Assembly (NCBI RefSeq): GCF_019396385.1 | Contig: NZ_JAHKRN010000032.1 | Coordinates: 37,780 to 101,779 of the forward strand | DNA: 64,000 bases | Direction of reading: 5' to 3' | Source: Nonomuraea harbinensis | Lineage (GTDB): Bacteria; Actinomycetota; Actinomycetes; Streptosporangiales; Streptosporangiaceae | Part shown: positions 1 to 7,216 of the stretch, piece by piece | How positions within the stretch are numbered: the first letter of the stretch is position 1 | Layout of the letters: each line of letters begins with the position of its first letter | Translations under genes and position numbers: made by a program | Notes under the pieces: generated by a model | The model's database searches: none | What the model was told of the DNA's origin: nothing | The model's input: the letters and a program-made list of their open reading frames with translations, nothing else

Positions 1-1312
1 TCGCGCGCGCCGCCGGGGCGACGGCGGTCAGGTCGCGGCGGCTGGTCTCGCCCAGGGCCAGGAGGCAGACCACCGTCAGCAGGCAGGAGGCGGCGATGAT
101 CACCGAGATCATCATCGTCCCTCCCCCGCCGGTGGACGCGTCGAGCTGGGCGAACAGCAGCGGGGCCAGGCCGGCGCCGAGCCCGGCGAGCTGGTAGCCC
201 ATCGAGGCTCCGGTGTAGCGGCTCCTGGTGGCGAAGACTTCGGTGTACAGCGCCGCGAGCGGGCCGTACATCATCGGGTGGATGACCGCCTGACCCAGCA
301 CGAGCGCGACGGTGAGCAAGGCGACGCTGCCGGCGTCCACCATCGGGAAGAGGACGAAGCCGAACATGGCCATGAGCAGTGCGCCGGCCAGCACGACCGG
401 GCGGCGTCCCACCCTGTCCGACAGCGCCGACCACCCGATGATGCTCAGGACGGCCAGCGCCGAGGAGAGCGTGAGCCCGTTCAGCACGTCCGGCCGGGGG
501 AAGCCGGCCCGCACGCCGTAGGCGATGAGATAGGTGGTCAGCGTGCCCTGCGCCACGAAGGCGGACAGACCGACGCCCACACCGAGCAGGAGAGTCCTCG
601 GGTGATGGCGGAGCACGTCCAGCAGCGGCGCTCGGGAGCCATGGTCCGCGGCGGCCTTGAACACCGGGGTCTCCTCGACCCGCAGCCGGACGAACAGGCC
701 GACCGCCAGCAGGACGACGCTGATCAGGAACGGCACCCGCCAGCCCCAGCTGAGGAACTCCTCCTCGCCCAGGACGGCGGCCGTGCCGCCGAGCGCCGCG
801 GTGGACAGCACCATGCCGAAGGGGGCTCCGGCGTTGGTGAAGCTCGCCCACAGTCCGCGACGGCTGGTCGCGTGCTCGGCGGACATCAGCACGGCTCCGC
901 CCCATTCACCGCCGACCGCGACGCCCTGCAGGATCCGGAGTACGACGAGTGCGATGGGCGCGAGGACGCCGATCTGCGCGTAGGTGGGGAGCAGGCCGAT
1001 GAGGAAGCTGGCGACGCCCATCAGGGTCATGCTCAGCACCAGCATGCGCTTGCGGCCCAGCCGGTCGCCGAAGTGGCCGAAGATCGCTCCGCCGAGCGGC
1101 CTGGCGAGGTAGCCCGTGGCGAAGGTGCCGAAGCTGGCGACCGTCGCCGTGAGCGGGTCGAGAGAGGAGAAGAAGACCTTGCTGAAGACCACGGCCGAGG
1201 CGGTGGCGTACAGCAGGAAGTCGTAGTACTCGATGACGCTGCCCAGGAAGCTTGAGGCGACCGCGCGTCGGAGTTGGATCCGGTTGGGGGATGTGACTGG
1301 CAGGTTCGGCAT
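1..1312 (-). CDS. MHS-family MFS transporter (3' end outside window)
   Basis: Major facilitator of the metabolite:H+ symporter branch, an inner-membrane importer of small organic acids or osmolytes. The ATG at 1312 opens a frame that leaves the left edge after 437 codons. The first helix carries GSVIEYYDFLLYA and the loop 2-3 motif reads GDRLGRKRML. The last visible residues, LALGETSRRDL, look like the usual family tail, so little should be missing. It follows the MaoC-amidohydrolase-SDR operon on the same strand but has its own promoter 50-80 bp upstream. The substrate cannot be told; an organic acid used by that operon would fit (inference). Confidence 0.85.
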   Translation of the reverse strand, partial: MPNLPVTSPNRIQLRRAVASSFLGSVIEYYDFLLYATASAVVFSKVFFSSLDPLTATVASFGTFATGYLARPLGGAIFGHFGDRLGRKRMLVLSMTLMGVASFLIGLLPTYAQIGVLAPIALVVLRILQGVAVGGEWGGAVLMSAEHATSRRGLWASFTNAGAPFGMVLSTAALGGTAAVLGEEEFLSWGWRVPFLISVVLLAVGLFVRLRVEETPVFKAAADHGSRAPLLDVLRHHPRTLLLGVGVGLSAFVAQGTLTTYLIAYGVRAGFPRPDVLNGLTLSSALAVLSIIGWSALSDRVGRRPVVLAGALLMAMFGFVLFPMVDAGSVALLTVALVLGQAVIHPMMYGPLAALYTEVFATRSRYTGASMGYQLAGLGAGLAPLLFAQLDASTGGGGTMMISVIIAASCLLTVVCLLALGETSRRDLTAVAPAARA

Positions 1313-1364
1313 GACCGAGCTCCTCGTCCGGGAGCGAGCTAAGACTCTCGCTTGCTTGTCCCGG

Positions 1365-1412
1365 AGGTTAGGCAGATCCATAACGGACGTCAATACTTTG
1401 CCCAATATGGGC
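1365..1412 (-). promoter_or_regulatory. Promoter and operator-like repeat of the MHS transporter
   Basis: Read on the minus strand, a -35 box TTGACG (1388-1393), 17 bp and a -10 box TAACCT (1365-1370) precede the transporter ATG. Just upstream of the -35 box is a short inverted repeat, GCCCA-ATA-TGGGC (1400-1412), a plausible regulator site. Boxes are read by eye. Confidence 0.55.
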
Positions 1413-1469
1413 GGGGGGTGGGGTGCGCCGCGCTCGCCGCGCCGGGCGCGGGCCGTACGTTTCGCCCGG

Positions 1470-1928
1470 TCAGGCGTAGTGACGGTAGATCACGCGCGCG
1501 ACGCAGGCGGGCTTGGCGGAGCCGTCGATCTCTACGGTGAAGTCGAGGAGCATCTGGACGCCGTCACCGGGGACGTCGTCCACCGACGCCACGGCGGCGG
1601 CGAGGCGGATCTTGGCGCCGACCTTGACGGGACTGGGGAAGCGGGCCTTCTCCAGTCCATAGTTGACGCTCATCGTCACGCCCCGGATGTCGAGCAACTC
1701 GGTGAAAAGCGGGATGACCAGGGACAGGGTCAGATAGCCGTGGGCGATCGGACCGCCGAACGGCCCCTCCTTCGCCCGCTCGGGATCGACGTGGATCCAC
1801 TGGTGGTCGTCGGTGGCGTCGGCGAAGGTGTTCACCCGCTCCTGGGTGATCTCCAGCCATTCGCTGTGGCCGAGGTCCGCCCCGGCGAGCGCCTTGATCT
1901 CGCCGAGTCCGTGCACCGTCGTGGTCAT
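1470..1928 (-). CDS. MaoC-like (R)-specific enoyl-CoA hydratase
   Basis: Hot-dog-fold hydratase of 152 residues that would add water to a 2-enoyl-CoA in the cytoplasm. The hydratase motif is clear: ATDDHQWIHVDPERA near residues 38-52, with Asp40/Asp41 and His46, followed by GGPIAHGYLTLSL. The ATG at 1928 overlaps the stop of the amidohydrolase gene in an ATGA, so the two are translationally coupled. It is the last gene of the SDR-amidohydrolase-MaoC operon, and hydratase plus dehydrogenase suggest breakdown of an acyl-CoA intermediate. The exact substrate is unknown. Confidence 0.88.
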   Translation of the reverse strand: MTTTVHGLGEIKALAGADLGHSEWLEITQERVNTFADATDDHQWIHVDPERAKEGPFGGPIAHGYLTLSLVIPLFTELLDIRGVTMSVNYGLEKARFPSPVKVGAKIRLAAAVASVDDVPGDGVQMLLDFTVEIDGSAKPACVARVIYRHYA

Positions 1929-2818
1929 GACCGTGTCGTCCCTTCCTGCGCACCCAGCCCGAGCAGGCGCGCGGCATTGTCCTTGAGGATGCGGGAGCGG
2001 ACCTCCGGCTTGATCTCGAGCTTGCCGAAGTCGGCGAGCCAGCGGTCCGGGGTGATCACCGGATAGTCGGATCCGAAGAGCACCTTGTCCTTCAGCAGCG
2101 TGTTCGCGTACCGGACGAGCTGCGGCGGGAAGTACTTGGGCGACCATCCGGACAGGTCGATGTAGACCTGGGGCTTGTGCGTGGCGACGGCCAGCGCCTC
2201 GTCCTGCCAGGGGAACGACGGATGGGCCAGCACGATCTTCAGGTCGGGGAAGTCCACGGCGACGTCGTCCACCAGCATGGGGTTGGAGTACTTCAACCGG
2301 ATCCCGCCCCCGCCCCGGACGCCCGCGCCGATACCCGTCTGGCCCGTGTGGAACAGGGCGATCGCGCCGGACTCCTGGATCACCTCGTAGAGGGGATAGG
2401 CCATGCGGTCGTCGGGCGCGAAGCCCTGGATGCTGGGGTGAAACTTGAAGCCGCGCACGCCGTGCTCCTCGACTAGCCGGCGCGCCTCGCGGACGCCCGC
2501 CCGGCCCTTCCACGGATCGACACTGGCGAACGGGATCAGCACATCGGCATGCTCGGCACAGCTCTCGGCGACCTCCTCGTTCGAGATGCGAGGGTGGCCG
2601 GTGGCGTGCTCCGCGTCGACGGTGAACACCACCGCGGCCATCTTGCGCTCTCGGTAGTAGGCGGCCATCTCGGGGATGGTCGGCGTGGGGTGCTCCTTGA
2701 AGTACTTCTCCGAGGCGCCGAACAGCTCCGCGCTCAGCGAGACGTGCCCGCCGGCGGAGACCTCGGCGTGCGTGTGCACGTCGATCGCGACCAGTTCGCC
2801 GACGTTCAACCGCGGCAT
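1925..2818 (-). CDS. Amidohydrolase family protein (amidohydrolase_2)
   Basis: TIM-barrel metal-dependent hydrolase or decarboxylase of 297 residues, the PF04909 type related to 2-amino-3-carboxymuconate semialdehyde decarboxylase and 4-oxalomesaconate hydratase. The metal motif HxH is at His15/His17 (IDVHTHAE). Further likely ligands are His157 in LFHTGQ, His199 in LAHPSFPW and Asp251 in LFGSDYP. It starts one base after the stop of the SDR gene and overlaps the MaoC start by 4 bp. Such proteins often act on aromatic ring-cleavage products, which fits a PaaX-type regulator next door, but the reaction is not determined. Confidence 0.85.
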   Translation of the reverse strand: MPRLNVGELVAIDVHTHAEVSAGGHVSLSAELFGASEKYFKEHPTPTIPEMAAYYRERKMAAVVFTVDAEHATGHPRISNEEVAESCAEHADVLIPFASVDPWKGRAGVREARRLVEEHGVRGFKFHPSIQGFAPDDRMAYPLYEVIQESGAIALFHTGQTGIGAGVRGGGGIRLKYSNPMLVDDVAVDFPDLKIVLAHPSFPWQDEALAVATHKPQVYIDLSGWSPKYFPPQLVRYANTLLKDKVLFGSDYPVITPDRWLADFGKLEIKPEVRSRILKDNAARLLGLGAQEGTTRS

Positions 2819-2819
2819 C

Positions 2820-3746
2820 TCAGCTCTCCGCCGTCTTCTGTCCGGGGACCTTGGGCGCGGGCACGCCGTACGTCTCGGGATCGGCGCCGACGCCCGTCCG
2901 CCATGAGGCGGCGATCGCGTCGGCCGTCCAGCCGCCGTCGGCGTAGGCCACCGCCTTCTCGCCGGGGTGGGACCAGAGCGCCAGCCGGTCGCCGCCGATG
3001 CCGATGGCCTGGCCCGTCACCTCCGCGGAGGCGTCGGACGCGAGGAAGACGACGAGCGGGGCGACGTCCCCGACCGTGCCCAGGCCCTCGCCCCTGCGCA
3101 GCCATTCCGGGAACGGCCGCCCGGTCCGCTCCGACTCCTCGATGACCGGGGCGAAGGCCGGGATCGTCTTGGTCATCTCCGTCGCCGCGACCGGGACGAT
3201 CGCGTTCACCGTGATGTTCGCCCTGGCCAGCTCCATCGCCCAGGTCCGGGCCATGGCGACGACGCCCGCCTTGGCGGCGGCGTAGTTGGTCTGGCCGAAG
3301 TTCCCGCGCTGACCGGCGGGCGACGAGACGAGGATCAGCCGTCCGCCCGTCCCCTGCTCGCGCATCCGCACCGCCGCCGCCCGGGCGCAGGTGAACGTGC
3401 CCCGCAGGTGCACGTCGATCACCGCGTCGAAGTCCTCGTCGGACATCTTCCACAGGACCCGGTCCCGCAGAATGCCCGCGTTCGTGACCATCACGTCCAG
3501 CCGGCCGAACTCCTTGACGGCCGTGGCGACCAGCCGCTCGGCGGCCTCGGCGGAGCCGACCGGGGCGACGACGGCCGCGGCCCTGCCCCCCGCCGCGATG
3601 ATCCCGCCGGCGACTCCGGCCGCCGTGTCGCCGTCCAGGTCGTTCACGATGACCGCCGCCCCGGCCGCCGCCAGCGCCTCGGCGTAGGCCCGCCCGAGGC
3701 CACGACCCGCGCCCGTGACGACGGCCACCTTGCCCGACAGATCCAT
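2820..3746 (-). CDS. SDR family NAD(P)-dependent oxidoreductase
   Basis: Short-chain dehydrogenase/reductase of 308 residues, longer than the classical 250. The cofactor motif TGAGRGLG is at 11-18, NAG follows the fourth strand, and the catalytic residues are Ser141/142, Tyr155 and Lys159. The C-terminal extension after about residue 250 resembles hydroxyacyl-CoA dehydrogenase-type SDRs. I chose the ATG at 3746 over an in-frame GTG at 3755 because the strong ribosome site GGTGAGG sits just before the ATG. First gene of an operon with the amidohydrolase (1-nt gap) and MaoC hydratase; it would oxidise a hydroxyacyl intermediate (inference). Confidence 0.88.
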   Translation of the reverse strand: MDLSGKVAVVTGAGRGLGRAYAEALAAAGAAVIVNDLDGDTAAGVAGGIIAAGGRAAAVVAPVGSAEAAERLVATAVKEFGRLDVMVTNAGILRDRVLWKMSDEDFDAVIDVHLRGTFTCARAAAVRMREQGTGGRLILVSSPAGQRGNFGQTNYAAAKAGVVAMARTWAMELARANITVNAIVPVAATEMTKTIPAFAPVIEESERTGRPFPEWLRRGEGLGTVGDVAPLVVFLASDASAEVTGQAIGIGGDRLALWSHPGEKAVAYADGGWTADAIAASWRTGVGADPETYGVPAPKVPGQKTAES

Positions 3747-3783
3747 GCACCTCACCTTTCGCCGGGAAGCCTGACATCGCCGA

Positions 3784-3844
3784 ATTTATGGCACTTATGT
3801 GACTGCCGTCAAAGATTTGCCTGACGTCGAGAACCGTCTACCCT
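3784..3844. promoter_or_regulatory. Divergent promoters of the SDR operon and the PaaX regulator
   Basis: Minus strand: TTGACG (3807-3812), 17 bp, ATAAAT (3784-3789), firing toward the SDR operon. Plus strand: TTGCCT (3817-3822), 16 bp, TACCCT (3839-3844), ending 6 nt before a GTG at 3851, so the regulator mRNA may be leaderless. The two -35 boxes are only 4 bp apart, so one bound regulator could cover both. Confidence 0.55.
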
Positions 3845-3850
3845 TTGGCT

Positions 3851-4684
3851 GTGACCTTCGGTGGCGAAGACGACCTGACAGCGCAGTTCCGGCGCCCGCA
3901 GTCCCTGATGTTCAGCTTTCTCGGCATCTACGTGCTGGACCGCGGCGTGGCCGTCTACTCCGGCAGCGTCATAGACGTGTTCGCCCGCCTCAACGTCTCC
4001 GAGGAGGCCGTACGGTCGACGCTCGCGCGCATGGTCAAGCGCAACCTGCTCATCCGACACCGACGGGGACGAAAGGTGTACTTCGGGCTCGCCCCGCACG
4101 CCGCGGAGGTGCTGAAAGATGGGCGCAGACGGGTGTGGGAGACCGGCGCGGTGAACCGCGACTGGGACGGCACCTGGACGGTCGTCGGGTTCTCGCTGCC
4201 GGACAGCCGGCGCAGCACCCGGAACGACCTGCGTTCTCAGCTGATCTGGAACGGCTTCGGCCTGCTGCAGAACGGGCTGTGGATAGCGCCGGGCGAGAAG
4301 GACGTCACGGACATCATCGCCTCGCTGGAGCTGGGCGACCACGTCACCGTGCTGACCGCCCGCGCCTTCAAGCCGACCGAGGCCGCCGACCTCGTCAGGA
4401 AGGCCTTCGACATCGAGCGGATCGCCGGACGCTACCGGGCGTTTCTCGCCCAGTGGGACGTCCCCCGGCCGCTCCCCGGCGCGCCGGACGACCTCGCCCG
4501 CCAGTTGCTGCTGCACACCGACTGGCTGCAACTCGTCCGTAAGGATCCCCACCTGCCGGCCGAGCACCTGCCCCCGGACTGGCCGGCCATCCGGGCCGAG
4601 CAGCTCTTCCAGGTGCTCGCGCGGGAGTACGAAAGACGCGCTGCCGAGCGGGCCGCCGCCATCCTGGACGAGCTTCCCGTGTGA
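3851..4684 (+). CDS. PaaX-family transcriptional regulator
   Basis: Winged-helix repressor of the PaaX type, 277 residues from the GTG at 3851 (an in-frame TTG at 3845 is also possible). The N-terminal helix-turn-helix covers about residues 10-75 (EEAVRSTLARMVKRNLL), followed by the PaaX effector domain (WDGTWTVVGFSLPDSRR) and the C-terminal helical part. PaaX regulators commonly sense aryl- or acyl-CoA thioesters. It is transcribed away from the SDR-amidohydrolase-MaoC operon across a shared promoter region and most likely represses that operon and itself. No ribosome site precedes either start, and a -10-like box at 3839-3844 suggests leaderless translation. Confidence 0.85.
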   Translation: MTFGGEDDLTAQFRRPQSLMFSFLGIYVLDRGVAVYSGSVIDVFARLNVSEEAVRSTLARMVKRNLLIRHRRGRKVYFGLAPHAAEVLKDGRRRVWETGAVNRDWDGTWTVVGFSLPDSRRSTRNDLRSQLIWNGFGLLQNGLWIAPGEKDVTDIIASLELGDHVTVLTARAFKPTEAADLVRKAFDIERIAGRYRAFLAQWDVPRPLPGAPDDLARQLLLHTDWLQLVRKDPHLPAEHLPPDWPAIRAEQLFQVLAREYERRAAERAAAILDELPV

Positions 4685-4715
4685 CGGCAGGCACCGCCGG
4701 CGCCATGGCCGTTGA

Positions 4716-5261
4716 TCATCGTCGTCCGCCGAACTCCCAGTGGTGGACTTCGATGTCGGCATAGCGGTCCGAGGTCAGGACGGTGCGGGCCGTGTCCCGA
4801 TCCCCCGCCCGGATCAAGGCTGCCGTGCCCAGCCAGGTGGCGCCGTCGTCGGACAGCAGTGACCCGTAGGCGATCAGGTCGTCCTGCCGGTCGGGCGGTG
4901 GAAGGAGGTCGGCGGCCTGGCCCGTGCCGAGGCCGAGAACCAGATAGCGGCTGCCGCCTTCGCGGCCACCGGGGAAGTCCCACATGGTGCGACCCAGGAC
5001 GTTGCGCCAGCGGCGCAACAGCACGTCACGGTACACCCCGGCCTGGTAGCTGGGCTCGTCGAAGGCGAACGCCCGCGCGGCGGCGGGGTCCGGCAGGTCG
5101 ACGATGTGCACGCTGCCTGTGGCCGTGTCGCCGTCGAGGGTGGGGCCGCGGGCGATCAGCCGCGCGTCGAAGCGGTCCATGTAGGACCAGTGCTCCTCGG
5201 TGAGCTTCTCGCGCAGCGCCGCGGAGCCGGGCCGGTCACGGTGGTAACAGAAGAATTCCAT
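4716..5261 (-). CDS. Protein with two tandem YCII domains
   Basis: 181 residues that look like two YCII (YciI-like) domains in tandem. One spans about 1-95 (starting MEFFCYHRDRPG, with RGPTLDGD) and one about 105-181 (YLVLGLGTG, then TAALIRAGDRDTARTVLTSDRYAD). YCII proteins are small dimeric ferredoxin-like-fold proteins with a conserved His-Asp pair and mostly unknown substrates. The ATG at 5261 is chosen because homology begins there, although the frame is open further upstream and the ribosome site is weak. It converges on the PaaX gene with a 31-bp gap. Function unknown. Confidence 0.72.
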   Translation of the reverse strand: MEFFCYHRDRPGSAALREKLTEEHWSYMDRFDARLIARGPTLDGDTATGSVHIVDLPDPAAARAFAFDEPSYQAGVYRDVLLRRWRNVLGRTMWDFPGGREGGSRYLVLGLGTGQAADLLPPPDRQDDLIAYGSLLSDDGATWLGTAALIRAGDRDTARTVLTSDRYADIEVHHWEFGGRR

Positions 5262-5378
5262 GTCGAGCCTGTCTATCACGGGTTGCGGCAGGACCCGGTG
5301 CCGATTTCGCGGACCGTCCAGGCCGCCGTGGCCGAGCAGGCCCTGACAGCGCTCGATGGCGGCTTGTGGGTGACGATC

Positions 5379-5418
5379 GCAACCTGTAGGTTGCCATTGA
5401 TGGCAACCTACAGGTTGC
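5379..5418. promoter_or_regulatory. 40-bp inverted repeat, probable ArsR-type operator
   Basis: Two perfect 17-bp arms, GCAACCTGTAGGTTGCC (5379-5395) and its complement (5402-5418), surround ATTGAT. Each arm is itself nearly palindromic (GCAACC-N4-GGTTGC), so the site can be read as two operator copies. It ends 13 bp before the SRPBCC start codon, where a bound repressor would block transcription of the SRPBCC-ArsR-VOC operon. Confidence 0.75.
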
Positions 5419-5431
5419 GAAAGAGGGTGAC

Positions 5432-5866
5432 ATGGGTTCGGACGCGATCGAACGGGTGCTGGTGCTGCGGCACCCCGTCGAGCGGGTGTGGGCCGCGCTG
5501 ACCACCGCGGAAGGGCTCTCGCGGTGGTTCGGCTCGGTGGCGGAGATAGATCTGCGGCCCGGTGGGCGCGCGTTCTTCCGCTGGGACGATCTCGGCGACG
5601 AATCCGTCGCCACCATCGTGGTGGTCGACCCACCACGCCGTTTCGCGTTCAGGTGGGCGATCGAGGGCCTGCCGGAGGACGACGCACCCCGGACGCTTGT
5701 GGACTTCACCCTGGAACCGATACCGGACGGCACCCGGCTGCGCCTGGTGGAGAGCGGGTTCGCCCAGGCCGCCGCCGACGTGGCCCGCGCTGCCCACCAG
5801 GCCAACAGTCAGGGATGGGACGCCGAGCTCGCCGACCTGGAGACCTACCTCGATGCGGCCGCCTGA
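5432..5866 (+). CDS. SRPBCC (AHSA1/START-like) domain protein
   Basis: 144-residue protein of the activator-of-Hsp90-ATPase-like (AHSA1) group. These small helix-grip-fold proteins form a deep hydrophobic pocket and bind ligands of mostly unknown identity. Typical features are IERVLVLRHPVERVWAALTT at the start, LSRWFGS, and RLRLVESGF before the long C-terminal helix. A ribosome site GAGGGTGAC precedes the ATG. It overlaps the next gene (ArsR-type) by 14 bp and forms a three-gene operon with it and a VOC protein, a very common actinobacterial arrangement (established knowledge). Confidence 0.85.
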   Translation: MGSDAIERVLVLRHPVERVWAALTTAEGLSRWFGSVAEIDLRPGGRAFFRWDDLGDESVATIVVVDPPRRFAFRWAIEGLPEDDAPRTLVDFTLEPIPDGTRLRLVESGFAQAAADVARAAHQANSQGWDAELADLETYLDAAA

Positions 5867-6221
5867 TCCAGAACGGCAGGCCGTCGCGGTGTTCGCGGCG
5901 CTCACCGATCCGACGCGGCGCGCACTGTTGGAGGAACTCGCCCGCGCCGGGCCCGCCACCGTCACCGACCTGGCACGACGGCTGCCGATCAGCCGCCAGG
6001 CGATCGCCAAGCACCTCGGCCAGCTCGCCGAAGCGGGCCTGATCAGCCCAGGAGAACCGGCCGGCCGTCGCCATCCCTACCGGCTGGAATCAGCCCCCAT
6101 TCGCACGGCGCAGGTGTGGCTGGCCATGCTCGCCAACCGGTGGGACGACCGGCTGACCGCGCTGGAGCTCGCACTGGACGCCACCGACACGAAGGAGTCG
6201 AGCGACAATGAACAAGCCTGA
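5853..6221 (+). CDS. ArsR/SmtB-family winged-helix regulator
   Basis: 122-residue repressor. The helix-turn-helix is in VTDLARRLPISRQAIAKHL, followed by the wing ISPGEPAGRRHPYRL. It has no obvious metal-binding cysteine pair, matching the ArsR subfamily that accompanies SRPBCC proteins and senses non-metal ligands. The ATG at 5853 lies inside the 3' end of the SRPBCC gene (14-bp overlap), and the stop overlaps the VOC gene by 14 bp. It probably binds the 40-bp inverted repeat at the operon promoter and autoregulates (inference). Confidence 0.87.
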   Translation: MRPPDPERQAVAVFAALTDPTRRALLEELARAGPATVTDLARRLPISRQAIAKHLGQLAEAGLISPGEPAGRRHPYRLESAPIRTAQVWLAMLANRWDDRLTALELALDATDTKESSDNEQA

Positions 6222-6591
6222 ATTCACCGCCGGCCTGAACATCGCCATGAAGATCCCCAAGGCCCAGTACGAAGCCACCGTGGCCTTCTACCGCGACACC
6301 CTGGGCTTCGAGGTCAAAGAGGAGGATGTCTCGTACGCTCCGACCGTCTCGAGAACTCATTCGGTACGGTTCGGACCCAATACGCTGTGGCTCGACTGCG
6401 TCGACAACTACAGCCGGCCCGACCTGTGGCTGCAGCTGCACACCGATGACCTGGACGCGGCAGCGGCCAGACTGGCCGGCTGCGGCATCCACCCGTGTGA
6501 CGAGGTCGAGCCCCTGGAGGGCCTCGACTCCAGGACCCACTGGATCAAGAACCCGGCCGGTGTCGTGCACCTGCTCGCGGAGTCCCGCTGA
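6208..6591 (+). CDS. VOC-family protein (glyoxalase/bleomycin-resistance fold)
   Basis: 127 residues with the beta-alpha-beta-beta-beta repeats of the vicinal oxygen chelate superfamily: KAQYEATVAFYRDTLGF at 19-35, WLQLHTDDLDAAAARL in the middle and THWIKNPAGVVHLL at the end. Members bind or modify small electrophiles or antibiotics, but substrate and metal requirement are not clear here. Last gene of the SRPBCC-ArsR-VOC operon, starting inside the ArsR gene. It converges on the TetR gene with a 16-bp gap. Confidence 0.85.
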   Translation: MNKPEFTAGLNIAMKIPKAQYEATVAFYRDTLGFEVKEEDVSYAPTVSRTHSVRFGPNTLWLDCVDNYSRPDLWLQLHTDDLDAAAARLAGCGIHPCDEVEPLEGLDSRTHWIKNPAGVVHLLAESR

Positions 6592-6607
6592 TCCCGCGGC
6601 CGTACCG

Positions 6608-7174
6608 TCACCGGACGGCTCGTCGCAGGACGGCCTGGATGTGATCAGGGTCGGCGGGGGCGTTGTCGAGGAGGATCGCGGTGCACAGTCCGTCGGAGGC
6701 CGCGACGAGGGCGGCGATCGCCGCAGGGTCGTCGGTCAGCGTGGTGGCGAGTTCGGCGATGTTCTCCCGCCAGCGTCGTGCCACGGGTCGTAGTGCGGGG
6801 CGGCGGGCGGCCAGGGTCGCCAGCTCGCGTTCGGCCAGGGCGCGTTCACGTCCGGGACCGCCGGACTCGGCGATGAGGTGGGCCAGGCCGGTGAGTTTGT
6901 CGCCGGGGCTGTCGATGATGTCCCGGATGCGGGCGGTGTAGGCGTCGGCGACACTCGTGAGGGCGGCGACGAGCAGGTCGTCGAGGGTCGCGAAATAGTA
7001 GGTGCTCAGGGACGTCGTGGTGCCGGCCTGCTTGGCGACCGTGCGATGGGTGACGCCTGCCGCGCCGTCGCGCGTGACCACGGCGAGGGTGGCCTCGATG
7101 ATCTCCGCGCGTCGTCTCTCGCCACGCGCGCGGCGGCCGTCGATGTGCTCGCTGTCGTCGGTGGTGTCGCCCAT
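6608..7174 (-). CDS. TetR-family transcriptional regulator of the adjacent exporter
   Basis: 188-residue TetR repressor. The N-terminal DNA-binding domain covers about 12-60 (RRAEIIEATLAVV, GVTHRTVAKQAG, STYYFATLDDLLVAALT), followed by a helical ligand domain. The ATG at 7174 is preferred because GAGGAG lies just before it; the frame stays open upstream. It sits 42 bp downstream of the DHA2 exporter gene on the same strand, so exporter and repressor are probably one operon controlled by the repeat at 8769-8801. Confidence 0.87.
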   Translation of the reverse strand: MGDTTDDSEHIDGRRARGERRRAEIIEATLAVVTRDGAAGVTHRTVAKQAGTTTSLSTYYFATLDDLLVAALTSVADAYTARIRDIIDSPGDKLTGLAHLIAESGGPGRERALAERELATLAARRPALRPVARRWRENIAELATTLTDDPAAIAALVAASDGLCTAILLDNAPADPDHIQAVLRRAVR

Positions 7175-7216
7175 GCCACTCCTCGGTCCGACCCGAAAGG
7201 ATAGTCGGACCATCGT

